From positions 62,001-126,000 of the forward strand of contig NZ_FYDO01000008.1 of NCBI RefSeq assembly GCF_900187615.1: a stretch of DNA of 64,000 nt, given 5' to 3'. A program made the position numbers and the translations under genes. Positions 54,129-63,563 of the stretch are shown piece after piece. The notes under the pieces were generated by a model. That model saw nothing but the letters and a program-made list of their open reading frames with translations, was not told the DNA's origin and did not search any database. The first letter of the stretch is position 1; each line of letters begins with the position of its first letter. Source of the stretch: Pseudomonas sp. Irchel s3f7 (GTDB lineage Bacteria; Pseudomonadota; Gammaproteobacteria; Pseudomonadales; Pseudomonadaceae).

Positions 54129-56176
54129 GCAAGTTAAAAGGTAATCTTTACCGAGCCAAGGCTCGGGTGCTGATCGTGGGCATTATGACCGGCATGGTCT
54201 TGCTGGTGTTTTTTGGCACGATTGCAGTGTTGCGGTTCAGCTATGTTTCAGTAGCACAGCAATACCAGGCAGCCATTCAGAGGACGTTACAACGTGTCAC
54301 GGCTGAGTTCGAAAGTTTGGAGGGTGACATTGCCTTTTCTAACTTCGGAGAGCAGTCTTCAGATGGACACGGTGTACCCGTGGCAAAATTGCCTCTTGAG
54401 TTTATCAATGTCATTCCAGGCCATGTCGAAGATCTCAAGCCGCTCCTAGGCTGCAGCTTCAAAACCCTGCAGGATTCACGTGATCAGCTGTGCGCTGGGG
54501 TGTTAGAAAATCGCGATTATGGCGCACTGGTGTACCTTCGCGGTACGTTTCATGTCGACAGCGAGCTGACTTCACCGACCTATGCGAAATCCCCATTCAC
54601 GGCACACCACTTCAGCGTGGCGGTGACCGCACGGGGGCGCACCAGCCACTTTGTCGCCACCTTCGATCCGGTGCGCCGAGCGGATGCTTCGACCGCCAAG
54701 CTGTTCTCTCCAGCGTGGAGCATTGCTGGTTTCAAAACCACCAAGCAAGGGGCAGATGATTTTACCCGTGAGCGCGATATCAAGGGTCGTATTCTGGCTC
54801 ACCTGACCCCTGAAGGAGCGGTCAGCAGCTACGAGTTCATTCTTCAATTACCCTTGTATGCTTACCTCGAAGCTCCGGAGACGCAGACCATCTGGCCTCC
54901 TGAAGACATTTCTCAGGCGAGAGTCGCGTTGAAATTGCTTGGACCTATCGGTGACGGGCAAGGCCAGATACTCATGAATGGCCTAGAAACCAACGAGCGA
55001 CCTGTATTCTCTTTTGAGTCCATGTCGCAGTACTTGTCACCAGGAGAAAGCCTTCGCTTCATTGCTTCTCCCGGAAGTGAGCCTATCGAAGTGTTTGCCG
55101 GTAACCACGGTGGCCGCAATGAAAGCCGCTCTGCGCTGGCACGCTTGGCCAACAGAGTCGTTGAGCTGGTGACGCCTTCGATTGCTACTCAGAAAGCCGT
55201 CGTACTCTCCAATGGCGGCAGGATAGAGTTGAGCGGAAACCCTGCCTTGGTATTAGGCGGGTGGAGCGCTGCAGCAAAAGCAATTTTGGCGTTTGCAGCG
55301 ATCCTCGGCACTCTCCTGGTGATAAGTGGTTTCGCAATTCACCACTATGTACTGGCACCTCTGAACAAGGTCAGGCGTAACACTATCTATATGCGAGGGC
55401 GTTACTCGGATGCGGATGATTTCAAGTTACCGTATTTGATCTTAAACCAGCATGACGAAGTGGGCGTGCTATGGGCCAGTATTGAAGATTTGCACAAGTC
55501 TATTACCACATATGGGCGAGAGGCGCTGGAGAACGCCAAGAATGAAAGCGATATCCTTCGCGCCATTGGCCATGAAATCAAGTCCCCCTTGCAAGAGCTG
55601 CTGATACGTCACAATAAACCCGACGATCCCAGTGCCAAGAGCCTTAAGCGAATGTCCTATGCCTTAAAAATGCTCTCCGGTAACCCTACGGCGCCGAGTT
55701 CCGGAAAGTCGCTCGGCCCCAAGGAAGCGATTAGCGCATCTCGGGGCCACCTCACCAAAGAAAACGTGGTTGAGTATCTGGAAAACGCCGCCGAATCCAG
55801 TGAGGGGATTACCTTTGCTTATTCTTCCGGCTCGTTGTATGTCAGTGCCGACGGCGACATGCTGGAAGCATCACTGACCGCAATCTTGAATAACGCCAAA
55901 GAGTTCCGAAATCAGGGCACGGAAATCACCCTCAAGGTGTTCGCCGACGCAAGCTGGGTTCTAATCGAGGTGGGTAATCAGGGGCCACAGATCCCGTCTT
56001 ATTTGATTGACGAAATCTTCGAGTACGGCGTGAGCAGCCGTGACTTGGACGGTGAACATCAGGGTTTAGGGCTGTTCGTTGCCAAGCAGTATGTAAAAAA
56101 GATGGGTGGCGACGTTCACGTCAAGAACGTCGAAGGTGGGGTGCGGTTTGCAATCAAGCTCGCGAGGGCACATTAG
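54104..56176 (+). CDS. Membrane sensor histidine kinase
   Basis: A 690-residue kinase. Transmembrane helices at about 22-48 and 388-410 bracket a large (~340-residue) periplasmic sensor region with an internal cysteine pair (LLGCSFKT...DQLCAG). A HAMP-like linker follows, then the H-box AIGHEIKSPLQELL, N-box ASLTAILNNAKEFRN, VGNQGPQIP and GLGLFVAKQYVKKMGG. All catalytic motifs are present. The stimulus is unknown; the sensor domain looks unrelated to PAS or Cache domains that I can recognise. Confidence 0.85.
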   Translation: MARLRQSLSKLKGNLYRAKARVLIVGIMTGMVLLVFFGTIAVLRFSYVSVAQQYQAAIQRTLQRVTAEFESLEGDIAFSNFGEQSSDGHGVPVAKLPLEFINVIPGHVEDLKPLLGCSFKTLQDSRDQLCAGVLENRDYGALVYLRGTFHVDSELTSPTYAKSPFTAHHFSVAVTARGRTSHFVATFDPVRRADASTAKLFSPAWSIAGFKTTKQGADDFTRERDIKGRILAHLTPEGAVSSYEFILQLPLYAYLEAPETQTIWPPEDISQARVALKLLGPIGDGQGQILMNGLETNERPVFSFESMSQYLSPGESLRFIASPGSEPIEVFAGNHGGRNESRSALARLANRVVELVTPSIATQKAVVLSNGGRIELSGNPALVLGGWSAAAKAILAFAAILGTLLVISGFAIHHYVLAPLNKVRRNTIYMRGRYSDADDFKLPYLILNQHDEVGVLWASIEDLHKSITTYGREALENAKNESDILRAIGHEIKSPLQELLIRHNKPDDPSAKSLKRMSYALKMLSGNPTAPSSGKSLGPKEAISASRGHLTKENVVEYLENAAESSEGITFAYSSGSLYVSADGDMLEASLTAILNNAKEFRNQGTEITLKVFADASWVLIEVGNQGPQIPSYLIDEIFEYGVSSRDLDGEHQGLGLFVAKQYVKKMGGDVHVKNVEGGVRFAIKLARAH

Positions 56177-56217
56177 GACCTGACAGATCGTGAGCAGCAC
56201 GTAGTGAAATCCAGACC

Positions 56218-56308
56218 TCTGCCGGCGAAGCCGATACAGCGTGAATTGCATGGCTGTATATTTTGAAAGAAGGCTTAACGGCGCCAACCTGAAAGCTGTA
56301 GGAGTATC
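56218..56308 (-). pseudogene. Internal fragment of the second HAD hydrolase gene (part C)
   Basis: Matches 42077-42167 of the intact HAD gene at over 90% identity. It starts at TCTGCCGGCGAAG, the point where part B at 46779-46936 ends; the 5' part of the gene is lost. It lies in the gap 56177-56486, which otherwise holds no gene. Confidence 0.85.
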
Positions 56309-56486
56309 GGCAAGAGCAAAGGGAAAAGCTTCGTAAGGCGTTCCAGCCAATCCTTTGAATTGGAAAGCGTTACCAAATTTGCAGGCCGCGAAACGTCATC
56401 AAATAGGCGCCACTTTTGCGTCGCGGGAGAGAAAGCAAACCGGTAGACTCTTAATCATGGCGATCTAACATGACGGGAGTATCGGT

Positions 56487-58241
56487 TTGGCTGGACAGCT
56501 TCAACGCATTGATTTGTCGTACTCTCGCGCTAATCTCCGGCATCCCGATAGCTCTGTCGAAAGCCTCAAAGGCGATCACTTGGTCTGGTGGTACGGTCCT
56601 ATTCGCCCAGGAAGGCCCACCCGAACTATCCCTTTAGCCAAGGTGCATTTCAGACAGCTGTTCAACGATGTGCCAGGCCCCTGGACTTCGGCCACAGTGC
56701 CACTCAGCAGCTTGCCTCATTATCGAAAAGGCACCATTTGGCGTAACGGCAAATGTATCTCCGATACGAATCTAGCCTCACCCGCACGGATATTTGACGT
56801 GGACTTCAACGAGTCAGGGTGGTCGCTGACGTCAAGAGCCGACTTGCTAAAGCAAGATAGGGCTAACGTTTTCCATCATGACGAATACCCTCTGAAGTAC
56901 CGGCACGATCTTTCTCGCGTGATCGACTTCAAGCTGGGTGGCAACAAGAATTTGCTCATTCCATGCACTGAATACTTCGTGCGTGCTTACGTCAGGAATA
57001 TGGAAATTTGCCGAGCCTTGGCAACGTTGCGTTGGTCCGACGTTAAATCCGTTTTTTATGATGATGAGCGACGTGACGAGCATCGATGGTTAGTCAGGCC
57101 ATCCAGGAAAATGCGCAACTATGATGCGGTTTTTCTCGCGCACCTGCTCTACGACGATTACACAGAAGACCGTATCAAGCACGTGAATGCACAATTTACG
57201 TCGCAAGATCCGTTGTCGCAGATATTCATGGAGGCGACCCCCTGGTTTCGGGGCAAAGGGCAGCTCCAGTGTCGAGGCAGATGGATCAATAACGGTAATA
57301 CCTTCCTGTGCCTAAATCTGATTGGCTCCTCTCAACCGGCCGGGCAAGAAATTGAATGGCAGCGCAAGAACTTCGACAGCAGCGAAGGTGAGGATGGTGG
57401 ACGGATAGTGCTCCCCAGGCCGGTCCGAACGGCCGAGGCCGAAGAATTCTTAACTGAGCATTCCCACGCCGAGCCAGACAACCACTCCGAAACCGTTATC
57501 GTTAAAACGCCACCTTTCAAAACTTTGGGCGAAAAACGCAAAGTTAAAAAAATTAAGGAAGTGATCAAAGCCAACCGTGGGCGCCTCGGCCCGCGCCCTT
57601 CAGAGGCGAACTCGCATTCATCCGGAGAAGAAACCGGTTCCGGCAAGAACATCGGCAAGCTAGAGCATGTCGCCGATCCCGATGTCGATGTCGATGTCGA
57701 TGTCGAACTCGAAACGCATGGCTTCCTTAATGACATCTGGAATGCATTCCGATCGATCATGGCGGCTAACCCAGGTCGAGTGACGAAGGTGAATTGGTAC
57801 ACACCTCCGAAGTTCCGGGATCAGGGTCCTCCGAGGGCCATTTTGTTGCGGCCAACAACTGATTGGGAACCGGAGAACAAATCTGCCCTAGGATGGGTAT
57901 ACCTGGATCGCAAAACCGGTAAGTGTCGGGGATTAATGGTACTGCGCATTGTGATAGATGGAAAAAACTACTTTTGTTTCGAGGTTCAGCCGATCAATCC
58001 TAACAAGGCTGAATACTCTGGCGTGCTCATGAGGTCACACGTCCACAGCCCCGAAGAGTTTGAAGAATTCGTCAAGGAGATTTGCTCCCGGGTGCGATAC
58101 GTCATGGGCAGATTCATACACATGCACAGGTACTTCCCGCCCAACGCCAAGATCTTCAAGCATCACCAGAGGGATGCAACGGTACTTTATCGAAGCCGTT
58201 TGATTAACGTATTTAGGGAAATGGGAGTGACGCTGGATTGA
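56487..58241 (+). CDS. TnsE-like transposition protein (tentative)
   Basis: A 584-residue protein: conserved-looking N-terminal part, an acidic/disordered middle (a run of DV repeats near 400) and a compact C-terminal domain (GWVYLDRKTGKCRGLMVLRI...YFCFEVQPIN...VRYVMGRFIHMHRYFPPN). Length, domain layout and a place convergent with the transposition operon fit TnsE, the Tn7 protein that targets replicating DNA. Start is TTG 56487 with GGGAG 9 bases upstream; an ATG in frame is not available before the conserved part. Identification is by architecture, not strong motif identity. Confidence 0.5.
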   Translation: MAGQLQRIDLSYSRANLRHPDSSVESLKGDHLVWWYGPIRPGRPTRTIPLAKVHFRQLFNDVPGPWTSATVPLSSLPHYRKGTIWRNGKCISDTNLASPARIFDVDFNESGWSLTSRADLLKQDRANVFHHDEYPLKYRHDLSRVIDFKLGGNKNLLIPCTEYFVRAYVRNMEICRALATLRWSDVKSVFYDDERRDEHRWLVRPSRKMRNYDAVFLAHLLYDDYTEDRIKHVNAQFTSQDPLSQIFMEATPWFRGKGQLQCRGRWINNGNTFLCLNLIGSSQPAGQEIEWQRKNFDSSEGEDGGRIVLPRPVRTAEAEEFLTEHSHAEPDNHSETVIVKTPPFKTLGEKRKVKKIKEVIKANRGRLGPRPSEANSHSSGEETGSGKNIGKLEHVADPDVDVDVDVELETHGFLNDIWNAFRSIMAANPGRVTKVNWYTPPKFRDQGPPRAILLRPTTDWEPENKSALGWVYLDRKTGKCRGLMVLRIVIDGKNYFCFEVQPINPNKAEYSGVLMRSHVHSPEEFEEFVKEICSRVRYVMGRFIHMHRYFPPNAKIFKHHQRDATVLYRSRLINVFREMGVTLD

Positions 58242-58242
58242 C

Positions 58243-59688
58243 TCATCCTGGATGCTCGCCTCGCCGGTAACTGCTAGCTGACGGCACCCAAAGATTTTTC
58301 TCCTCATGGGTAACGCTGTAGCCAGCGACGTCTCGGTAGTCCTGCCGCTGGAAAACCAGTTTTTTCCGACTTGCCCTCGTTACATCGTGAAAATAGGCGA
58401 GCGCCTTCACGATCCAGCGTCCCTCGAAGTCACCCTCGGCAGTTTCACTTAACATTGCCACCAGCTCACGCTCTGCTTTTTGCCGTCTTGCCTGAGACAA
58501 CCAGCGCGGGTCAGGCTTCACTTGCAGTTCGAGTCCGTGACGCCTATTTAAATGGCCGATGAAACCAGCGACTGCCGCAACCTGGCCTGGTGAGCCTCGC
58601 CAGAAAGACTGTAACGACTTCTGAGTCGGCAACTCCCCCAACTTCAGTTGAGCATTCTCGAGCATGTTAACGGCGGCGCGGGCGGCTAACCGGACTGACC
58701 GCAGATCTGTAAGGCCTTGTTCCATTTTCGCCTTTAAGACGCTGACATACTCGTTAAGCAACTGAGCCGACCATCTGCTGGAAGGCTCCGACAAAATTGC
58801 CGCAAGACGACGATGCTCTGTGTGCTCATCGCGCAGCTGCACATCGACAGTAACCACACCAGTTTCTGTCAAAAACCGCATTGGACTTTCGGCCTTGCGC
58901 AGCCCCGCCGCACCGAAATGCTGCAGGAGTTGTTCGTAGGAAGGTGCCGCACTCCAGTTCGAGTCGAGTACTGCAAAAAAGCGGTAGTGAACGTTGATGT
59001 TCAGCGCAGCTTTATGTGCCCCGACACTCGCTAGGAACCATTCCCCGAATTGACTGAACAGCTCAGTGATGTGGTCACTGCTGAAACCTTTGACGTTGAT
59101 CGCTAACCGCTTATGAAAAACGCGTAGCCACTCACATATTTCGCATTCGCGGCCGCGACCAGCAGGCATCTGTTTGCCGCATGTATCGCACGGGTGGGAG
59201 ATCGCAACAGTGCAAGGTTCGCAAGCAGTGGAGCCGTCCTGTCCACTGATTAATACGCGATGACGCCGGCAGCGTGGACAAGTCCCCTTCGCAGGGCCAC
59301 TGCAACTCGGGCATCTACGCAGTCCTGTCGACTTGCTCCGAGCCAGTCGCTGGGAAAGCCTGCCGCACACCTCGCATGGCTCCGGGACGTTGAAATAAGG
59401 GCGACACGGCTTGCACACTGGACCGTATTGAGTACGTAGGCCTATTTTAAAATCCACTTTTGCGCATCGTACGCAAGGTCCGGCGCGCTCACAGGCTGAG
59501 CAGTGTGCCGACTGATCAAAAATCGGAAGTCGAGCGAAGTGCCCGCAGCTAGAACACATTCGCCGTTTGAAGAGCCGTGCGTAGCATGTCTCGCAGTAGC
59601 GCTTGTTCGCATGCACCTTCTTGGCTTTGGCCATCTCGCCGCCGCAGCCGTGGCAGCCCGGCGGAGTGGGTGTGTCATGAGATGCCAT
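58243..59688 (-). CDS. Zinc-ribbon-rich protein of the transposition operon (TniE-like position)
   Basis: A 481-residue protein. The first ~210 residues hold at least eight CxxC pairs (CHGCGGEM, RMCSSCGHF, PCEVCGR, CPRCRRHR, CDTCGKQ), a string of zinc ribbons. The C-terminal ~270 residues are helical with a basic segment and may bind DNA. The start 59688 overlaps the tniQ stop by 14 bases, so it is the fifth gene of the tns operon. I infer a target-recognition or accessory role, possibly the tniE counterpart in comM-inserted elements; the domain itself I do not recognise. Confidence 0.6.
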   Translation of the reverse strand: MASHDTPTPPGCHGCGGEMAKAKKVHANKRYCETCYARLFKRRMCSSCGHFARLPIFDQSAHCSACERAGPCVRCAKVDFKIGLRTQYGPVCKPCRPYFNVPEPCEVCGRLSQRLARSKSTGLRRCPSCSGPAKGTCPRCRRHRVLISGQDGSTACEPCTVAISHPCDTCGKQMPAGRGRECEICEWLRVFHKRLAINVKGFSSDHITELFSQFGEWFLASVGAHKAALNINVHYRFFAVLDSNWSAAPSYEQLLQHFGAAGLRKAESPMRFLTETGVVTVDVQLRDEHTEHRRLAAILSEPSSRWSAQLLNEYVSVLKAKMEQGLTDLRSVRLAARAAVNMLENAQLKLGELPTQKSLQSFWRGSPGQVAAVAGFIGHLNRRHGLELQVKPDPRWLSQARRQKAERELVAMLSETAEGDFEGRWIVKALAYFHDVTRASRKKLVFQRQDYRDVAGYSVTHEEKNLWVPSASSYRRGEHPG

Positions 59689-60796
59689 TTCTATGCGTCC
59701 TTCTCTGCAATCGATTCCACATACGCCAAACTTCGAGGGGCTCGCGTGTCTGCCTGCGACTTGGTCGACCTGACTGGTGTCGAGTGTGCTGCACGAGTAC
59801 CGAGACCATTTGCGCGAGAATCGGCGATCCTCCAATCCCCCGGACCGGAAATATCGTCACAGGCAACTCAACCTCACCCGCAAGCTCCAGGAAACGCTCC
59901 GGACCTGCCTGCATTATCACCCAAGCCTGCCCCAACAACCCAGCACGCTCGGCAGGCGTTGCGTATTCGAAAGGCAATCCAAGAGACGATGACTTCAGAT
60001 GTGAAAGATCCAAACCCATCGCCTGGCAGAACAGTTGCGATTTGGTCGTAGGATTGCGCGTTACGTTCTTGAGAAAGCTGACCATGACCCGAGCAATGCA
60101 CATCCACTCCGCAAAGCTCAATGACGTCAGACCGTAAAGCGCTGCCGATTGGGTGGCTGAGTCCGCAAAGCTCTGAAACGCCAAAGCTGATTTCACAACG
60201 GGCTCGGGCGAAACGTCAGCCAATGACTGGCCACATTGGTGGCACACGGATAAGGGTCGATCAGGACGAAGGCGATTTGGCTGGAGGGCCGAACTACACC
60301 GCAAGCACCGATCAATAAGCAAAGTGCGATGGCGAGGACAGACTGTGTGCCACGCCAGGCGGTACTGCAAAAGATAATGAGGAACAGTTTCCGTCATGCA
60401 ATAAGGACAGCAGAGCAGCCCGCCTGCGTGAGATCGGTTCCGACAACCAAGCGGCAAAATCCAGGGCAGATGCGCTGTCTGCTCAGCTACACCGTTAGGG
60501 TGAAATTTTTGCACGACAGGCCAAAGCGTAGAGGCCAGGAGTGAGGGGACCTGGAGGCCGGTCATGCTGGACAAGACCTCCATGTTTGCCCAGGAATGCC
60601 TACGATCAAGGTCAACTTTCCACGCTTGAGCACCAGGCCAAACGATGCCGGTCAACGTGCTGGGCAAGCACCTATGGGCATGCGCTGTTCTCACTAGCCA
60701 GGAAGAGAACAGCTCATCAGGCAACATCTCGGGAGTAAGTGGCCAACGAGGATTTAGACAACGCGCTCCCTGATGCCACGTGTAGGTCGCTTCCAC
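59675..60796 (-). CDS. tniQ: TniQ/TnsD-family target-site selector
   Basis: A 373-residue TniQ protein: N-terminal LPDELFSSWLVRTAHAH, then the TniQ zinc finger CCPYCMTET...WHTVCPRHRTLLIDRCLRCSS with a second CHQCGQ pair. TniQ/TnsD proteins recognise the attachment site and recruit TnsC; here the target is evidently comM. It is short compared with Tn7 TnsD (508), so site-specific DNA contacts may be shared with the next zinc-ribbon protein. The start overlaps tnsC by 43 bases; Met at 60727 is an alternative. Confidence 0.85.
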   Translation of the reverse strand: MEATYTWHQGARCLNPRWPLTPEMLPDELFSSWLVRTAHAHRCLPSTLTGIVWPGAQAWKVDLDRRHSWANMEVLSSMTGLQVPSLLASTLWPVVQKFHPNGVAEQTAHLPWILPLGCRNRSHAGGLLCCPYCMTETVPHYLLQYRLAWHTVCPRHRTLLIDRCLRCSSALQPNRLRPDRPLSVCHQCGQSLADVSPEPVVKSALAFQSFADSATQSAALYGLTSLSFAEWMCIARVMVSFLKNVTRNPTTKSQLFCQAMGLDLSHLKSSSLGLPFEYATPAERAGLLGQAWVIMQAGPERFLELAGEVELPVTIFPVRGIGGSPILAQMVSVLVQHTRHQSGRPSRRQTREPLEVWRMWNRLQRRTHRNGIS

Positions 60797-61644
60797 GACT
60801 TAGCCTCAATCAGCTGCCGATCAATGCATTCCTTCCCAGAATTGATGGCTTCCGTGGCGCACTCGAGTAACAGACCGTGCAGGTCTCCAGTGTTGCCGCC
60901 TGAAATGGAATGGATCAGCTGAGCCAGCTCAGGCTTGTAGATAGCCGACGGCTTTTTCAACGGCAGCACGGCTTCGAAAGCTTTCAGCATTCGCTGAAAC
61001 TCGGCGTCTAACTTCCACGTTTCCAGTTTGATGACATCAAACCGGCTTGCGTGCTGCGGGTCCAGGTGCAGGATCTGCACAGCGTCCGGAGTTCCTACGC
61101 CAACAACCGGGATTACCAAGGTGTTGCACAGCATTTTTAGCGCGTTCATAACCTCACGCTGCTTCATAGCGGAGCCGGTGAGCATTGAGTGCACTTCATC
61201 GATGATCAGCATGCGTACCTTGAGCTCGCGCAGCGCGTGGATCACCTGAAACCGAAGCGTTACCTTTGAATCGGTCGTTCTGTAAGGCATCCACATGCGA
61301 TCGAGGATGGCGATGTATAGGTCCTTTTCCTCAGCAGAGGGCGGTGCCTCGGCCACGATGATCGGTCGCACCGCCTCCGAGTTCTCGTCCACATAACCTT
61401 CCCCATGCATCTTCTCGAAATGCCTGACGATCGTCGTTTTCCCGTTGTTCGAATCACCGACAATGAGCATGTTCGGCATCCTTGGGCGCTTGGGCGCCTC
61501 GAGCAGGCATTCAAGGCTATCCAATATGTGATGTGCTGCCTTGTAGCCGATCCACCGAGGTTCACCCATGAAGCGAATACGCTCCCGAGCTGATAGTTGC
61601 AGCACTGGCCTGAAATCGGCGTGCAGATGTGCGTACTCAGTCAT
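60754..61644 (-). CDS. tnsC: TnsC/TniB-type AAA+ transposition regulator
   Basis: A 296-residue AAA+ ATPase: Walker A GDSNNGKTT (63-71), Walker B RMLIIDEVHSML (D149, E150) and sensor LVIPVVGVGTPDAV. It links target selector to transposase. The size matches TniB rather than the longer Tn7 TnsC (555). It overlaps tnsB by 4 bases (ATGA). Confidence 0.9.
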   Translation of the reverse strand: MTEYAHLHADFRPVLQLSARERIRFMGEPRWIGYKAAHHILDSLECLLEAPKRPRMPNMLIVGDSNNGKTTIVRHFEKMHGEGYVDENSEAVRPIIVAEAPPSAEEKDLYIAILDRMWMPYRTTDSKVTLRFQVIHALRELKVRMLIIDEVHSMLTGSAMKQREVMNALKMLCNTLVIPVVGVGTPDAVQILHLDPQHASRFDVIKLETWKLDAEFQRMLKAFEAVLPLKKPSAIYKPELAQLIHSISGGNTGDLHGLLLECATEAINSGKECIDRQLIEAKSWKRPTRGIRERVV

Positions 61645-63563
61645 TGGATATCACCGATCAGATCAACATCATCAAGCAGTAACCCTTCGCTTGTAGAGAT
61701 GGAAGGCATGGCTTGCATAGGCGCTTTGACAGGCTGCGCCGGGGTCGTATTTTTGCTGTGTACCTTGTGCTTCTGAGCTTCACGACGCGCTTTCTTAGTG
61801 CTTGCGGATGACCCATCGACGATCTGGCGACGCTCCAAAATCAATCTGCCGATCAACGCCTCGTCAATGTGCTTTCGACCTTCATCAACAGCTTGTTTCT
61901 TGGCCGCTCGGAATTCCCACAAGGTGGCTGCCGGGAACGCCTGGTTGGCCACCGGCACCCGGAAATATTGTTTCAGGACAGGGTCGTAGAACCAGATAAC
62001 GCTGATGTCGCGAGGGTCCCGTCTGAATACAAATTTACGCGCCTGACCAGTCACTGGATCCGTCGTACCGATCCAGTGACGCAATGCCTCCGAGTAATAG
62101 TAGACATCCAGCTGGACGCCATAATGTTGAACGGTCCGGCGGTACGAGGGCATGAAATCCAGCTGCACCGTAAGAGGATCCGCAGGTCGAGGCGGAATGC
62201 TCACCAACGCATCGGCTTCACGGCTCCCGAAGAAACCTAAATGCCACTTGCGCGAAGGGCTCATGTAAAGCGCTGAGTGGGGTCGGTTGTGATACAGAAT
62301 GATCGTTCGAACCAGCCACTCCTCAAACTCACCCATCGTGAGTGCAGCATGCTTGTCGGAATCGTAGCCGTCTCTATCAGGCACGCTGCTGTGCGTAGTA
62401 CCCGGCAGTTCATGTAGCTCTCTCATGAAAGTACCGAGCAGGCGTTCAATATGGCCGCCGTATCTGGGCCGCTTTACTGGGCGGAATTGGTTTTCGATAT
62501 TGTAATTTGCGCACGAACGACGGAAGTTTTCTGCCTGGAAGTCAGGCCCGTTATCGGTATGGACCATTCGAGGGAAACCCCACACTGGCCATTCCCCGCG
62601 AACGTTGTGAAGATTCAGCCAAGCCTCTTTTGGCAGGATAGAGTGGGCAACGCACATGCCGACGGAAATTTCGGAAGGTTCCTCAAGGGCCAGGTAATAG
62701 CCGGTGATCATGCGCGAGTGCACATCAATCGCTAGGCTTAGCCACAGACGACCAATGGGCTTGCGATGCCGATCATCCACAATGATCAGATCAATCGGGG
62801 TGTGATCAATTTGAACGACCGCCAGCGGGTAATCGGCGCCTGGAAACTTACCAACTGAGGGTGTATGCCGATTACGAGCTTGATCAGCATATCCACGTCT
62901 ACGCAGCTTGATCTTCTCAGGGATGCGCTTGATCCTTGCCCTGATAGCGGATGCGCTGGGTGGCTTAACTCCCTTAGCCTTGGCCTGTAATTCGATTTCA
63001 GCAATGGTCGATTGGACAGTTCGCCGCTGAATCGTCAGGTAGTGCTGCTCGATCACTTCATCAATGAGTTTGTCGGCTTGTGCAGTCAATCGGCTGTTAC
63101 CGGATTGCCAACCCCGCTTGCGCGGCACGAGCGCAAGCACTTCGTGCCAACTTTGATACCGATCCAGCCACCGATAGAGAGTGGCAGTATCAACACCTAC
63201 TTCTTTGGCTCTCTCCTCTACGCTCGCTCTGGGCAAGATCGAATCGCGCAGTAAGGGCTTGATGGCTGAGAACCGCTGTTGCGCTATTGCCCACTCATCC
63301 GAGCTGATCGTCGAGATGTCGTAGTTCACGTACAGGCCGTCGACTCGGTCTTGCGCGACAGGTTGGAGTTCGGAAATGCGGAGCGAGACGCTACGGCCGG
63401 TCTCGACTTCTACTCCGACGACGTTCTGAAAGTCGAGTAGCTGGACGATTCGAAAGATTTGCTTGTCACAGCTAACCATTTCCCCGACTTCGACCAAGAC
63501 ACGCTCTCTGGAGGGTTCGAATGGGGTGAAGTGCTCATCCGTGTCGATTTCATAAATGTTCAT
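61641..63563 (-). CDS. tnsB: TnsB/TniA-type DDE transposase
   Basis: A 640-residue transposase of the Mu/TniA/TnsB class: N-terminal HTH region (EVGVDTATLYRWLDRY), rve catalytic core with the DDE triad D253 (VVQIDHTPID), D337 (VHTDNGPDF) and E373 (YGGHIERLLG), then a Mu-type C-terminal beta-barrel domain. It binds the transposon ends and joins them to target DNA. Intact frame. It overlaps tnsA by 4 bases. Confidence 0.93.
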   Translation of the reverse strand: MNIYEIDTDEHFTPFEPSRERVLVEVGEMVSCDKQIFRIVQLLDFQNVVGVEVETGRSVSLRISELQPVAQDRVDGLYVNYDISTISSDEWAIAQQRFSAIKPLLRDSILPRASVEERAKEVGVDTATLYRWLDRYQSWHEVLALVPRKRGWQSGNSRLTAQADKLIDEVIEQHYLTIQRRTVQSTIAEIELQAKAKGVKPPSASAIRARIKRIPEKIKLRRRGYADQARNRHTPSVGKFPGADYPLAVVQIDHTPIDLIIVDDRHRKPIGRLWLSLAIDVHSRMITGYYLALEEPSEISVGMCVAHSILPKEAWLNLHNVRGEWPVWGFPRMVHTDNGPDFQAENFRRSCANYNIENQFRPVKRPRYGGHIERLLGTFMRELHELPGTTHSSVPDRDGYDSDKHAALTMGEFEEWLVRTIILYHNRPHSALYMSPSRKWHLGFFGSREADALVSIPPRPADPLTVQLDFMPSYRRTVQHYGVQLDVYYYSEALRHWIGTTDPVTGQARKFVFRRDPRDISVIWFYDPVLKQYFRVPVANQAFPAATLWEFRAAKKQAVDEGRKHIDEALIGRLILERRQIVDGSSASTKKARREAQKHKVHSKNTTPAQPVKAPMQAMPSISTSEGLLLDDVDLIGDIQ

